64,000 nucleotides of DNA from Lepturacanthus savala (GCA_030544235.1 CM060463.1:11631690-11695689), one strand, 5' to 3'; positions 1-11,545 are shown, counted from the first letter of the stretch. Program-made: numbers and translations. Notes: a model not told the origin generated them from the sequence alone.

Positions 1-1058
1 GTAATTTCAGACACCGCCTTTATGCAGTTATGTCTCGCCTGGTCTCTCCACATTTAAACATCGTAGCCGCGCTTAAAAGAAAACGCCCACGATGTTCTGA
101 CCAGTAGTTTTCGTTTTGTTTATGAAAACTATGATGAAATATACTTGGCAGCGACCGTTTTTTTCCATGACTAAGACGAGATGATGAGGAGATTGCACTG
201 TCGTCATGCAACAATAACTAACAATATGAACATGCGTTATCATTGATGAAAAAGCACAAAACAAAATTGTAGTTTACAAAATAAAAAAAAAAATGTTACC
301 AAAATACCCAAAACGAGGGTCAATACCAGCAGGAGGGTTAGGTTCGACAATGGCAGGGAAATTTTAAACCGTTTCACTTGGAACTGCACCATCCTTGACA
401 TCACTGTGAAGGGAAATGAGCAAGATCTCCAATGATTTAAGATATAATAATATTACAGCAACGCCAAAGATTTAATGTAACTTTTGCAGCTTAGAGTCAC
501 TTTAAACCAGACCAGACACTTTCTGCAACAACACTTTCTTTTTGTTGTCAAAAGCGGATAACCCTTAATCTTAATTGGTTTTGAGTAGAATCCATTGCCT
601 GAAACCTTCAATACAGTCTGATGACTAAAACCGACTGTGAACAGCCGTCATTGACTAAAGTAGTTTCTGTTTTCTTTGTCTAAGATAAAACTGAAATGCT
701 CAGATTTCTGGTTGATTAAAACCTGACTAAACATAAACGACATGAGGTTGACTATATATAGTAAAAGCTAACAAGGATTATTTCACCGTGACTTGCTTGC
801 AGTATCCTATAATGAAAATAGTTTAATATTCTGGTCCTGTATCTTCCTGAAAAGGATTTATTGTCACGAAATGCTTGTTCACAGAAAATATCAAGATACG
901 TTTTATTTTCATTGGCGCTTTAATACCTCTGACACCACTTTGGTATTCTATTATTAGCTTTGTTACTTCGGTAAGTTTTTATAGATTCAATTCACTTTTC
1001 TTTTTTTTTTTTGCAGAAATATCGACTTTTCAACTGTTGGTTTTCTTTCTTTTCCCAG
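1..1058 (+). other. Probable intron of tmem128, no exon recognised
   Basis: This stretch precedes the first recognisable tmem128 exon. It is AT-rich, with many stops in all frames. A GTAAGT donor-like site near 970 follows an open stretch that does not resemble the family's conserved upstream part, so I did not call an exon. The earlier tmem128 exons are taken to lie outside the window. Confidence 0.5.
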
Positions 1059-2476
1059 TTGGTGGTTCAATGCAGGTCTGGTGCTGCTTGGGATCTGCCT
1101 GTCTCTGGCCATGTTTTGTATTATGTACCTGGAGTGGTTCAAAGGCATCCAGCACTACGACCAAGAATACCCCGTCATCCCTCCCATCACCACTGCAGCC
1201 TTTATTGCTGCGTCCTGCAGGTAAAATGAGAAAGGACTGTACTCATCCTATTTACATAAATTGTACATGGGGTGCTCTGATGTTTAGTTTTCTCTACATT
1301 CTTACTTTTCTAAATCATTTTGACTTTTTATATCCATTGTGTGCTTGGTGCCCAGCAGGTAGGTGTTTTCTGAAATCTTCTCCCTTGATTTGTGGTACTG
1401 GCGACCCTTTCAGCTTAATGTGTTGATGCTGAAAATATATAATATAGTTTTGACCTATCCCGTGGTACACTTACACAGGTATTATCATTTAGTTTATCGG
1501 CTCAGGCCTTAGATTGTGCAAATCATTGTTGGCACAAATCATTAAAAAAACAACCAGGCAGCCATGTAGATATGCATGGCCTGTAATATTTTAAACTCAC
1601 TTTAGAAATAATGCAATTTAAACAATCTACTCCTGTGTGTAGCTGCACTACACTGCATAAATTGGACTCTTGACGAGTATTTTATATTGAATTAATTCGT
1701 CTCATATGTAGATCAGATACTTATGTATATTTTTTTCTTATTGATGTACATTCGGGCAAATCAGTGCAGCATTTCCTCTGCATATCAATGAAAATCAGGA
1801 TTGACACATTTAAAGTAATGAAGTTGGTCTGTATCTCAAAACAATACAAGACGGGACCTTTAGCTGCACCTCTTTATTTGATCATTGTCTTATTGTTTAT
1901 GGTTGACAAGGCAACAATTATCATCATTTAATGGCTTAATTCATCTCATTTAAATTTAAATCTGTACACTTATATGTGAATCATGGCTAATGTTGTTTGA
2001 TGTCTAACGTCTCAACTGTCAACTATTACATTAATTGATTGGCCCCTATGCATTTTCTTTGTCCGGATGATGAGCGGTTTTATGCCATATACTCATTTCT
2101 ATCTGTCGGTTGATCGGAGTCACTGATTAGAAGACTAAATATTTAATAAGGATGCTGACAAATGGTGCTTTAATTATTTTACATTTCTTTAATTTTGCAC
2201 CACTAATGTTAAGGCGTTTATTAGCTTCTCATGTTCTTCCTCTGTATTAACTGTGACATCAATATGACTGTGTAGGAGGCATATGTATTCATATACAATT
2301 CAATAACTGATAAAGTCTCAATTTCTCATTGAATTTAAGTTCCAGGTTGTAAGTAAAATGTCTCCTTCTCTTCCAGTTTTAACATAGCACTGTGGCCCGT
2401 GTGGTCCTTCTTCACTCCACTCATCCTCTTCACACAGTTCATGGGTGTGGTCATGTTCATCTCTTTGCTCGGATGA
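1059..2476 (+). CDS. tmem128: Transmembrane protein 128, last two coding exons (5'-partial)
   Basis: Two exons are visible: 1059-1220 and 2377-2476. The first follows a pyrimidine-rich acceptor ending in CCCAG and ends at CAG|GTAAAA. The second follows CTTCCAG and ends with TGA at 2474-2476. They join in frame through a split serine codon (AG|T). The peptide starts WWFNAGLVLLGIC, continues with the EWFKGIQHYDQEYP loop, and ends NIALWPVWSFFTP...FMGVVMFISLLG. This is the C-terminal half of TMEM128 as I remember it from mammals: one helix, a short acidic/aromatic loop, then helices four-like and last. TMEM128 is a small four-helix membrane protein, probably of the endoplasmic reticulum, with poorly known function. 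About 86 of an expected 160-170 residues are here. The gene is in the same orientation as otop1, 2 kb upstream of it, and the human genes are also neighbours. Identification is firm; only the upstream exons are missing. Confidence 0.92.
1221..2376 (+). other. tmem128: tmem128 last intron
   Basis: AT-rich intron of about 1.15 kb between the two tmem128 exons, with GTAAAA donor and CTTCCAG acceptor. I see no further gene or named repeat in it. Confidence 0.8.
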
Positions 2477-4380
2477 ATGTGACGGGTGAGGATGATACTT
2501 CTTTTTTTCGTATTTCTTTTTGTAAATTTCAATGGTCATTAAATCTCTTTATTGAATGTGTAACATTCTATTTCTTGGACATAAAGGTGTATGAAGTGAA
2601 TTTTTATCGTTATTATTACATATTTATTATCAATGCTTATACTTGAAGAATCACAACTTTACCGGATCTCTCATTTTTGTTTTACAGCTCCCAGATCACC
2701 CAGATTTAATTGGGTGCAACGTTGAATTTCGTATTAAGTTTTGTCATTGCTGTGTTTTCTCAAAGAAAATGTATAAATAACTAATGAGAATTGTTCAGAG
2801 AATGTTTTGCACTCGGAGAGAGAAATGTATGTTTTGAGAAAAATGCATTTTCACAGCAGACCCTTTTAAGCACATGGAGTAACAGCGACTCAATTCAAAT
2901 GTGTGATTAAGCCAGAACGTCGAGCAGCAGGACAGCCATCAATGACTTTATTATTTACACCTGTGCATTTCCTACTGTGGCATGTCAAAATGTCTCCTGT
3001 GAAAAAAAGGCTCATCATGCTTATGTTAAAAAAAAATGTGTGTAAACAATGGAGAGAAAAATGTTTCACCATTTCTAATCGTGTTTTGAAACCAACAAAG
3101 TTTTACATTTGTTTTTTTTTTTTGTTTTCTCATGTTTGCGCTTAATAATGTGAAGGCTTCTGCTTATATCCTGTAAAAGCTTTTTTTCTTTGATAAAGTT
3201 TTATAACTGCTTTTAAATACTGAAGAAAAACCATTGCTTCTTTTCACAATATACAACAGTGAACAAAGCCACCGCTTAAACAAACAAGATTGCAGTTGGA
3301 CCTGAGATTGCAGCTGAATAACCTTTTTATATACTTTTATATATGAGCAAAGGTGATGCTTGGACAGTTAGCGTCAATTTTAAACTTTGTCTTGTTCTGT
3401 TTCATTTATTTTATTTTATTTATCACGCCTACCCTCAGTGATCAGCAAATCAATACCCACTTAGTGAGCATAACTTCCTCACCTTTGTATTCTGTGATTG
3501 TGATTAACTTATGCAGCCTTTTACCGCATAGATTAGTTTTTAGACGTTTGATTAAATTAACATAGGACATCTCCACCTCTCAATCTATAGCGCCACTCAG
3601 TCTTATTGTTACGTTGACCCGCCCAGGTTCTATATAATGAACCGGAGGTTACTGGCTCACAAGTCACCCACTGTGGTTCTGACCACTGAAATTAGATTTT
3701 TTTTTTTGTGTGTAACTTTCAACTTGAAAGCAAAGTTATTTATTTATTATGTTTGCCACCGCTATATCTCAATCGCAGACAAGTGATAAGCAGCTGAGAC
3801 GGTGACACTTTCTGTCAGGAAGGGTCACTCGCTTCCACCCGGTTAAAAAAAAAAAAAATCGCAGGTTCGTGAAATGTCATCTTCCTTTTCATCTCTCCTC
3901 GGCCTGTGCGCTTAACACCCGATAGCCACCCCGAGAGGATTTGGGCAGACTTGGAAAGACTTCCTGGCAGCTGTACTGAGGAGGTGAATTTGGGTGAAGC
4001 TCGTTTTTTTTTTTTCTTCTTCTTCTTCTTACTGTTATTGTGGATGATTCCCTGCTTAGCGTTTTTGTTTCCCTAAACGCGGTGAATGGTTGGCACGGCA
4101 GCGGCGATTCCTCTGAAACATATGGCAGTTTCAAGGGAGCCGGGATCACCGAAGACCTGAAACGCAATCTCTCCATTTTCACTGACCCCCACGGCGACTA
4201 GATATTTCAGTTTCGGGGTTAGGAGATGACAATGGCATCTATCAAGTCCATCCTCGGCGAGGCTGGACATTGAGACTATTGAGACCGGACCGTGAAAGAT
4301 TGAATGAGCATGTTTGGCACGGTACCGTTCCATCTGAATCCCCACCTTGTAGCAACAGGTTGCGCACCTGGCCTCCCCCG
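2477..4380. other. tmem128 3'UTR and tmem128-otop1 intergenic DNA
   Basis: No gene is recognised. The only poly(A)-signal-like hexamer close to the tmem128 stop is an ATTAAA at 2538-2543; no canonical AATAAA is close. Homopolymer A and T runs are frequent (for example 3845-3858). From about 3,880 on, CpG content rises and the sequence becomes more balanced, in line with an approach to the otop1 promoter. Short open frames here on both strands have no recognisable homology. Confidence 0.5.
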
Positions 4381-4479
4381 AATGCACTTATAGCGCGCGC
4401 GGCTCTGCCTTGACTCTTTCTCTCGGCGTGTTTTTTTTTGTGTTGTTTCCCTTCTTCTTTTCATACGTTTCTCTCCACC
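4381..4479 (+). promoter_or_regulatory. otop1: Putative otop1 core promoter and short 5'UTR
   Basis: A CTTATAG TATA-like stretch at about 4387-4393 is followed directly by a GC-rich CGCGCGCGG run and then a pyrimidine tract that could hold an initiator. It lies some 90 bases before the otop1 ATG. The spacing would give a 5'UTR of about 60 bases. There is no transcript evidence, and an upstream noncoding exon is equally possible. Confidence 0.3.
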
Positions 4480-4849
4480 ATGGTGGAACACAGCGGCCTG
4501 GATATAATGTGCCTCAACAAGTACTGTTACAGTTCCTCCTCGTCGTCCAGCTCCGAGCAAGAAAAGTCGATTTTCGCCAAGTTAAAGCTCAACATGACAG
4601 CGGACTACCCGAAGAAGAACGCGGAGTTCCTGAGCGGCCAGTACGGGGCCAACCTGCTGCTGGTCGGGGCGGCTCTCATCCTGGCCACCGCGCACCACGG
4701 CCCCGCCGTGCAGGAAGAGCATCTGCTGTCCTTCGTCACCGGACTCATGGTCCTGCAGCTGATCTGGATGATGTGGTACATCCTGGTGCGGGACAGGCAG
4801 AACGCGCGCACCGAGAGGGACGTCCACGCGACCACATGCTGGATAAGAG
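4480..4849 (+). CDS. otop1: otop1 coding exon 1
   Basis: Encodes residues 1-124: cytosolic N terminus with the serine run, helix 1 (about 56-72) and helix 2 (about 81-103). The donor is AAGAG|GTCAGT in phase 1. Reading on past 4849 gives a longer open frame with unrelated sequence, which is intron read-through. Confidence 0.93.
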
Positions 4850-7800
4850 GTCAGTTTGTTAAGGATATGGCATTTAAATGCGTAAAAATAGAGAGGGGGT
4901 TGTGTTTAAAGGTTACAGACGCAAGGAATTATGAAAAATGTGTGTGTGTGATAGACAATTTAGCTAAAGGAACACATAAAAAAGTGATTTGTTTTTGCTA
5001 TATTTATTTTTGAATGAGTTTGTTTCATGAATTGATCTTTTTTTTTTTTTTTCTTCCTCCATAGGTGGTTTGACTCTCCTTGCACTCCTCTCACTGATCA
5101 TGGACGCCTTCCGAATCGGGTATTATGTTGGCTTTCAGTCTTGTGTGTCGGTTGTGCTCGGGGTATATCCTGTCATTCATGCAACTCACACCCTAGCGCA
5201 GGTAAGTTTACAACTCCCCCCGCTTTAATTTCAATAAAGTGATAATCTTTCAGCGTTAGACACTGTGTCTTGGGTCTGTGCACCACTTAACCAGGTAGGT
5301 CTTTTGAATAATGTGCTCTTTGTTGCACAGGCGAGTACAGAGCTGCTGCAACAATATAATCCTATCATTGTCCATGTTATTTTACTGCAAACAGGGGGAG
5401 GGAGGGGACTCCAGTGGTTCTCATGAAGTGTATTATATGAGTTTTTTTTTTTTTTTTGATGGAACGTGTTTTAATATGCTTTTATTTAGCGTAACGTATA
5501 GTCAAATTGTTTTAAAGATCTTTCCTTTTGGTTTTGTTTAGGTGCATTTCCTCTGGTTTCACATCAAGGACGTCATCAAGAGTTTCGAAACGTTTGAGAG
5601 GTAAGTGGAGTTCAACCTGTGAATCATAGAGAACGCCTCAGAACCCTAACACGCACGCACTCCGCAGGCAAACTCGGTTATCAACACTGACACGTTTTTT
5701 TTTTTTCCTCAACCGTTTGTTTTCCAAGGTTCGGCGTGATGCACGCCGTCTTCACCAACCTCCTCCTGTGGTGCAACGGCGTGATGTCAGAGGCCGAGCA
5801 CTACTTAAACAACCATATGAGGAGGCTCTCTGCCCTGGGACACGCAAACCTCTCCATAGGTAAGGGCCAAGGGGTCGATTGCTGGCTTGTACCTGGGAGG
5901 AAAATACAATAGTCCACTTGAGAGCTCACTTCAATGGATAAAAGGGGAAAAAGGAAGGAGAGCAGGGCTGCGAGGGGATGGGAGGTGAGCTCGGCCGCCC
6001 AGCTGGTCTTGTTTGTGTCGAGCGTCTCTCTATTAAGTTTCAGGAGACACGCAGTGTTGCTAACGCTGCCCCCCCCCCCACCCCCACCCCATCCCCTCCT
6101 AAGCCCTTTCCCCACACTTCAGCCACCAGCACTCCGCTTGGCAACCCCCCGCTTGACCTCAGACGGCTTTGTCCCATGGCTGCTTACTCCCGAGGGTGCT
6201 GCAATTACAGTAACTGATACATCTAAGCCCAGGGTTGGGGGGGTTCGGCTGCTCCTCCTCATATCCGGCTGACTGTGAGGCTGGCTGCACCCTGACTGTT
6301 GTTCCCTTTTTAATTAAAGGGAGCAGGACCATAGTGGTGGCCTTTGGGGGGGGGGGGGGTGGTAGGAGGGGCTGAGGGTACACGGCAGGGTTTTGTTAAG
6401 ACGATCTCTAGAGGGCAACGGCATTACGAGCCGTGGCAGGGTTTACAAGGAGTAATAGGCACAAAAAGTGCTTTGTAATCAACACCTGAGATGCTGAGGA
6501 GCGCGGATACAAGTTAAAACTTCAAATTAGAGGGGGATATGTCCAATAAATACCCAAGGGGCAAGGTTTCTTATGGCGTAGCCCAAATTCATTAAAAAAA
6601 AAAACACACGATCTGAACTGAACTCGGGTTTTATAAGCCACTGCCAGCAAACACATTTAAAGAGGCACAATTAACCTTTACGATTACTACAAATTAATCA
6701 AACGATCCAAGACTTCTATCTCCACTCAGCAGTCATAATTATACAGCTCGACTATTAACTTGTGACATGGGAATTGAGCTGTACAAGCTAATGAAAAGCT
6801 AATAATAGTTGATAAAAAAAAAGCAATTTGGAAAGTGTGTTCCGCCTCTGTGCAGCTCTCCGCCTCTTGCATGCAACCACCTGCTCAGACGTGATTGGAC
6901 AATACTACTCAGACTGTTTCTGGTCACTCGATAATTGTCAGGACATTTAGCTGCGAATTTAGTGCGAGGGTAGAAATATATGTATTTTTCCATACTTTTT
7001 TGGGGAAATTGGTCACAAATGGTAAACTCACAAGTTGATAGATGGATAATAGATAGTAGTAAGGAGTCACAAGCCAAAAAGTGTAGGGTAACACTGGATT
7101 AGGGGATAGATGCTGGAGCACCTCTGAGGTCTGGCGTCTCCCAGAAGAGACTGTGTTAAAAACACTTGAGCCAAATACTCAGCAAAACTAATCTGCATTT
7201 TAAAACGATCCTCTTAAAACATTCATAATACGATCACTTTGGTAAGTTATTTGCCTCAAGGCATCAATATGAGTTTAAATATGAGTTTTATTAATTAAGT
7301 GTTGACCAAGAACAGTGTGAAAACTGTTCTCATCTCTCATATGTTTGCATCTGTTTTGGGTTTTGTTTTTCCCAGACCACTCAGAGCCGTCCTGTAACTG
7401 CACCACCAGCACTTGCTCCATGTTCTCCAGCACCCTCAGCTATCTCTATCCCTTCAACATCGAGTACCACATCTTCGTCTCTGCCGTGCTCTTCGTCATG
7501 TGGAAGAACATCGGACGGACCATCGACATCTCCTCGAACCACAAAAGTCACACGACGAAGACCCAGGGTCTGACCTTAGGCCCCATAATGGGTATACTCG
7601 CCCTGGCCAGCACCATCGGGATCCTGGTGGTCTACATCACCAACGTGGAGCAGTCCCTCCAAACGCGCCAGTCGGCCATTTCCATGTTCTACATGTACGG
7701 CATCGTCATGCTCGTGTTCATGTGCTCCGCCGGTGCTTCGGGTCTGCTCATATACCGGGCGGACCACATGCCGCTGGACACCTCCAAGAATCCGACCAGG

Positions 7801-9353
7801 CAGCTGGACACGGAGCTGCTGTTCGGCTCCTCCATCGGCTCCTGGTTGATGTCCTGGTGCAGCGTCGTGGCTGCGATGGGCACAAGCAGCAGCCCCCCGT
7901 ATCGCTGGACCAACCTCATCTACTCTCTGCTTATTGTGTTGGAGAAGTACGTCCAGAACCTCTTCATCACAGAGTCTCTTTACCGCCAGCAGGAGGACGG
8001 AGAGCAGGAGGACCCAGAGTTGCCGGCCGCTCCCGAAATCTTTGCGGTGACGTCCTCTTTGGCGCCGCCGTACAACGGCATCATCAATCGGGCCTACGAC
8101 ACTCCAGACAGGACCTGTGTCACCATAGGGGGCGAGCAGGAGGAGAGCGGAGCAGTGTATAGCTGCCCCAGGAAACCTTCTGAGGTGCCTCTGACTGTTC
8201 AGAAAAAAGACGGGGAAGCCCCGAACATTAGGAGGCCGATCCTGAAGAACATCGCTGTCTTCCTGATAATGTGCAACATTTCGGTGAGCATATAAAAAAA
8301 GGGTTAAAAAAAAGTATTACAGTATAACTGTTAAGTTAAAGCTGGATATTTTTGGAAATACACTGCGAGTTAGATGAGAAGATCAATGACCACTCTTACA
8401 TCTTTCTGTTAAATGTAAGACTGTAGCCTTTGTAGCCTAGCTTAGCTTAACTAGCTTAGCCTGTTTCTGTTATTGGTTATAATATCCGCCTCCTAGCAGC
8501 ACCACTATGAATTTTAGTGGCCGTACCAATCTTTTAGTTAACGCCTACATTACTGTTGAAACTTTTGGGGTCACTGTTTTTTCAATGAACCAATTAAACC
8601 AATCAAAAATAAACTCTATACATCGCTAACATGATAAATGACTATTCTAGCTGGATATGTCTGGTTTTTGGCGCAGTATCTACATAGGTGTATAGAGGCC
8701 CATTTCCTGCAACTATCACTCCAGTGTTCTAATGGTACAATCTGTTTGCTCATTGCATCAGAAGTAAAGTAATACAATTTTTTTTTTTATTCATTTTACA
8801 ACTCATGGTGGTAAATAAAAGTGTGACTTTTCATGGAAAACACAAAACGGTCAGGGTGACCCCAAACTTTTGAACGGTGTAAATTGACATTTTTACTTTC
8901 CATTTTTTAATACAGATCAACACAACAAATAACATGTTAATTAGTTTGCTTTGGAGGTGCTGGTGGTGGATTTTGTTAGCGATTTCCAGTTTTTGTGCTA
9001 ACCTAAGCTAACCCGATGCTGGCTATAGCTTCATATTTAGCAAAAAGGAAAACTCTCCACCAGAACATGAATAAGACTATTCCACAAAAATGTTGCACTA
9101 TTGTTTCAATGGAACTCAAATGCTTGTAGCGTTTACAGCTTGATAAAGCTTAATAAAATGCTGTTTCTTTCTCTTCCTTCAGCTATGGATCCTCCCCGCC
9201 TTTGGCTGCCGGCCGCAGTACGACAACGGGCTGGAACAGGAGGCGTTTGGCTTCAGCATATGGACGACAGTTCTCAATTTTGCCATCCCTCTGAGCCTCT
9301 TCTACCGCATGCACGCCGTCGCGTCCCTCTTCGAGGTGTTCCGCCGCCTCTGA
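4480..9353 (+). CDS. otop1: Otopetrin 1 proton channel, six exons, complete
   Basis: Coding exons are 4480-4849, 5065-5201, 5542-5600, 5729-5859, 7376-8283 and 9183-9353, all with GT/AG borders and matching phases, giving 591 codons plus TGA. The ATG sits in a perfect CCACCATGG context. Otopetrins are dimeric, twelve-helix, proton-selective channels of the plasma membrane; OTOP1 is needed for otolith/otoconia formation and acts as the sour receptor. The sequence shows about twelve hydrophobic segments in two halves. Family-typical stretches include GANLLLVGAALILATAHHG in helix 1, FTNLLLWCNGVMSEAEHY in helix 5, PFNIEYHIFVSAVLFVMWKN in helix 6, and EKYVQNLFITESLYR in helix 10. The C terminus ends FYRMHAVASLFEVFRRL. 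An eight-serine run (residues 18-25) precedes the first helix. It lies between tmem128 and drd5, as in the wider vertebrate cluster. OTOP2 and OTOP3 are the alternatives; synteny and the N-terminal half favour OTOP1. Confidence 0.95.
5065..5201 (+). CDS. otop1: otop1 coding exon 2
   Basis: The acceptor is CCATAG after a long T tract. The exon encodes helix 3 (GGLTLLALLSLIMDAFRIGY) and most of helix 4 (VVLGVYPVIHATHTLAQ), and ends CAG|GTAAGT at a codon boundary. Confidence 0.93.
5542..5600 (+). CDS. otop1: otop1 coding exon 3
   Basis: Only 59 bases, encoding VHFLWFHIKDVIKSFETFER with the last codon split. The acceptor is TTGTTTAG and the donor GAGAG|GTAAGT. It was found by phase and homology, since it is too short to stand out as an open frame. 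Confidence 0.9.
5729..5859 (+). CDS. otop1: otop1 coding exon 4
   Basis: Encodes helix 5 with FTNLLLWCNGVMSEAEHY. The acceptor is TTTCCAAG, a weaker match than its neighbours but in phase; the donor is ATAG|GTAAGG. Confidence 0.9.
5860..7375 (+). other. otop1: otop1 intron 4
   Basis: A 1.5 kb intron. It contains a C-rich low-complexity block (about 6068-6100) and a G run (about 6346-6358). The part at 6640-6800 is AT-rich with several TTAATTA-like and TAATTAT motifs and no recognisable repeat, so it could be regulatory. No coding sequence is recognised. Confidence 0.7.
7376..8283 (+). CDS. otop1: otop1 coding exon 5 (large)
   Basis: A single 908-base exon encodes helices 6 to 11, including a variable loop at about 8010-8220 that is rich in E, P and G. 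One large penultimate exon is the usual otopetrin gene structure. The acceptor is TTTTTCCCAG and the donor TTTCG|GTGAGC. Confidence 0.94.
8546..8881. mobile_element. Tc1/mariner deletion derivative (MITE) in otop1 intron 5
   Basis: The right end reads GTGACCCCAAACTTTTGAAC followed by GGTGTA. The left end carries the inverted, diverged counterpart ending TTTTGGGGTCAC. These are the terminal repeats I know from fish Tc1-like elements. The inner left part, with TATCTACATAGGTG and the TATAGAGGCCCATTTCCTGC stretch, also matches the flank of that family. The transposase is entirely missing. TA dinucleotides occur at both outer edges (8546-8547 and 8880-8881), as expected for this superfamily. Confidence 0.7.
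9183..9353 (+). CDS. otop1: otop1 coding exon 6 (terminal)
   Basis: The acceptor is CTTCCTTCAG. The exon encodes the end of helix 11, the loop FGCRPQYDNGLEQEAFGF and helix 12, and ends FEVFRRL then TGA at 9351-9353. Length 57 codons with stop, phase 0. Confidence 0.94.
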   Translation, partial: LWILPAFGCRPQYDNGLEQEAFGFSIWTTVLNFAIPLSLFYRMHAVASLFEVFRRL

Positions 9354-10280
9354 CAGAATAGCGGATGACAGACAAATCCAGATAACGTGCACAAGAACAC
9401 TTGTCACCGCCGACTCCAGAAGGATGGCTCACGGCGCAGGTCAACCGTTCAGGAGGCAGTCTGGGTCACACTCCAACAGACTTGCAGAGCAAAAAGTGGG
9501 GGCAACCAAAAAAACGTAGATCCCTGGTTGTGGGATTACTGGGGAAGACAAATCTATTAGCCTGTGTTCCTTGAAGAATTACCTTGTATAATTATAATAA
9601 TAATAACAATACTACATTTGTACCGCACTTTTCATTAATAGTGAAACTCAAAGTGCTACAGTATTAATAACGTAGAACACATCATAAAGGAACAAGTAAT
9701 TATAAGCGAGGCTTATTTAACACAGTGATGAAAAGAATCTTTGCTGATAAGAATTTTAAAAAGGGCTCTTTGTACTTTTTGTCCTCTAGTGAGATTTCAG
9801 TAGGTTTCCCTGACTGGTGCATTATGTAAAATGTACAGCATATGCTGTATGTGACATGCCCATGTTGTCCTGTTTCATGTTAGCGACTTCAACTATGTAA
9901 CAGCCACCGAAACACTTGTCTCAAACGTCAAAGAAGGGCACAGTACTGTCTTTCACAGAACCACATGTGCAATGGCGTACCCCTCGATCCACGTTTTTAC
10001 CTGCGATTGAAACATGCATACTGTATATGGATGAGGTTCTCATTATCTTCTCTTCAAGGAGCAGCGTGCAACACTTGAGCTGCAAAAAAAAAAAAAAAAC
10101 ATAATCCGAGCACAGCACTAAGTTTTGAATAATCTTTGTGTTGGACTATAGTTCTCAGAACTACCGCCTGCCTCTTAATCATTTAAAGTTGGATTTTGCT
10201 GGAGTGTGATGTCAGATCACAAACTTACTAACATTTGTTCCCTCTTGCTTTAATGCTGTTAAAATCAGGACCACCATCTG

Positions 10281-10282
<2 letters not shown>

Positions 10283-10352
<70 letters not shown>
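10283..10352. repeat. (TA)n microsatellite
   Basis: Seventy bases of uninterrupted AT dinucleotide, probably inside the otop1 3'UTR and likely polymorphic in length. Confidence 0.95.
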
Positions 10353-10354
<2 letters not shown>

Positions 10355-10771
10355 TGTATCAGAATATTTCCAGGATTATTACGCCACTATGAGTATGAAG
10401 CATGACTGCAAGTTTACACGTGAAGCATCAGCTTTAGAAGTCGTCCCAGCCTGTGCCATTACACGTTTCTTATTGATATAACACACACATAGATTTGTAC
10501 TGTACAGTTTTATAGCAAACCTATGTTTCATCTCAGACAGACGTCTAGCAAGTTATGGACCTGGTGCTACCCACTTGTATGTGTTCTCACCGTTCGTGCC
10601 AACTTGTAGTCCAATCCCTGTTTGTTTTTAGGTGAAAACTGGAATATTATATTGTATATCATCTATGCAAATACCGTCATGCCGATCAAAATCTTCAGAC
10701 ACTGTGATAACGATTTTGTGAAATCCCGATGAAATGGTGCTCGTATGAAATTATGTGTACAATAGTGATGA

Positions 10772-10777
10772 AATAAA
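10772..10777 (+). terminator. otop1: Putative poly(A) signal of otop1
   Basis: AATAAA about 1.4 kb after the otop1 stop, followed some 25-40 bases later by a GT/T-rich stretch (AAGTGTTTTATTTC), the usual downstream element. It is the first canonical hexamer on the + strand after the stop. Confidence 0.55.
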
Positions 10778-10795
10778 GAATAGATTTTTCATATA

Positions 10796-11289
10796 GGAGG
10801 ATTGCCAAGTGTTTTATTTCTTCTTTTTCTCCTTATATCACCTGCCTCTTCTTTACACTGCTCTTTTCCCACATTTTCTATAACGTTCTGCACATGCAGA
10901 AACTGTAGTAGACCCGTGCACCACAGGATGGCGCCACCTATATATGTTATGTTATGTCTGTCAGAGCAGTTTAAAAGCTCCTGACCTGAACTATTGAGCA
11001 ACGACAGCTTGGATTAATGTTCCTTTATGGCTCTTAATGAACCAATCTTAACAAAAACACGGTTCAATTTAAAGAAACACCAATCAATGCAAGTTATTAA
11101 AGCGCATTTGTCAATAAATCGTGACCATATTAATTAATATTGCTCCAGTAACCATCTAGAATATACGCAATGGCACCAGTAAGTTCATGTATGTTGTTAC
11201 CTGCGTTTATACTTAAATATCAGTATTTTAGGCGCTGTTTTGTTTGTGATTCTGTTATAAACGTTTCTTTTAGGTCTCATACTAGTTTC
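10796..11289. other. otop1-drd5 intergenic DNA
   Basis: Unremarkable AT-rich sequence. No gene, RNA or named repeat is recognised. Confidence 0.5.
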
Positions 11290-11545
11290 CCCAAAAACGC
11301 AGGTTTCCTCCTGACGCGACGTCCCCGAGATTAGGTTACTCCACAGAATTTGGGCGTTGGGAGATTATTTTGACGTCGTGTCAGAACGATTTGACAGGCA
11401 CGCAGAGGCGTCTAAAAATATCCGTGACGTTTCCAAACGGCGCTGCTGCTGCTGCTGCACGGACGCGCGACGACGCGGGGCGCGCGTTGTTTCGCGTTCA
11501 CCTGTCAGGAAACAAGTGGGCGAGCCGCGGCCTCCAAGCCGGCGG
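11290..11545. promoter_or_regulatory. CpG-rich island with CRE-like sites upstream of drd5
   Basis: Dense CpG compared with its surroundings (for example GGACGCGCGACGACGCGGGG near 11460). It holds a TGACGTCG site at 11371-11378 and a second TGACGT at 11425-11430, both close to the cAMP response element, plus a short CTG/GCT repeat at about 11441-11458. It lies 1.2-1.5 kb before the drd5 coding region and may be a distal promoter or a noncoding 5' exon of that gene. No transcript evidence. Confidence 0.45.

Larger units (their letters stand above)
9354..10795 (+). other. otop1: Probable otop1 3'UTR
   Basis: Noncoding sequence after the otop1 stop. It contains an ATA/ATT-rich block (9590-9620) with a short common fish-type repeat fragment after it, an A run at about 10085-10099, and a long TA microsatellite. 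The first canonical AATAAA after the stop is at 10772-10777, so the transcript probably ends near 10795. Confidence 0.5.

Noticed and set aside
885..972. Possible upstream tmem128 exon ending at a GTAAGT donor
   Set aside because: The peptide in the open frame lacks the family's conserved helix and loop features, so I could not support it as an exon.
875..1426. 183-codon + strand open frame overlapping the first tmem128 exon
   Set aside because: It is in a different frame from the tmem128 peptide, low in complexity, and crosses both splice sites. Only 1059-1220 is supported, in another frame.
4410..4862. 150-codon + strand open frame over otop1 exon 1
   Set aside because: Out-of-frame shadow of the GC-rich otop1 exon; the otop1 frame has the good start context and homology.
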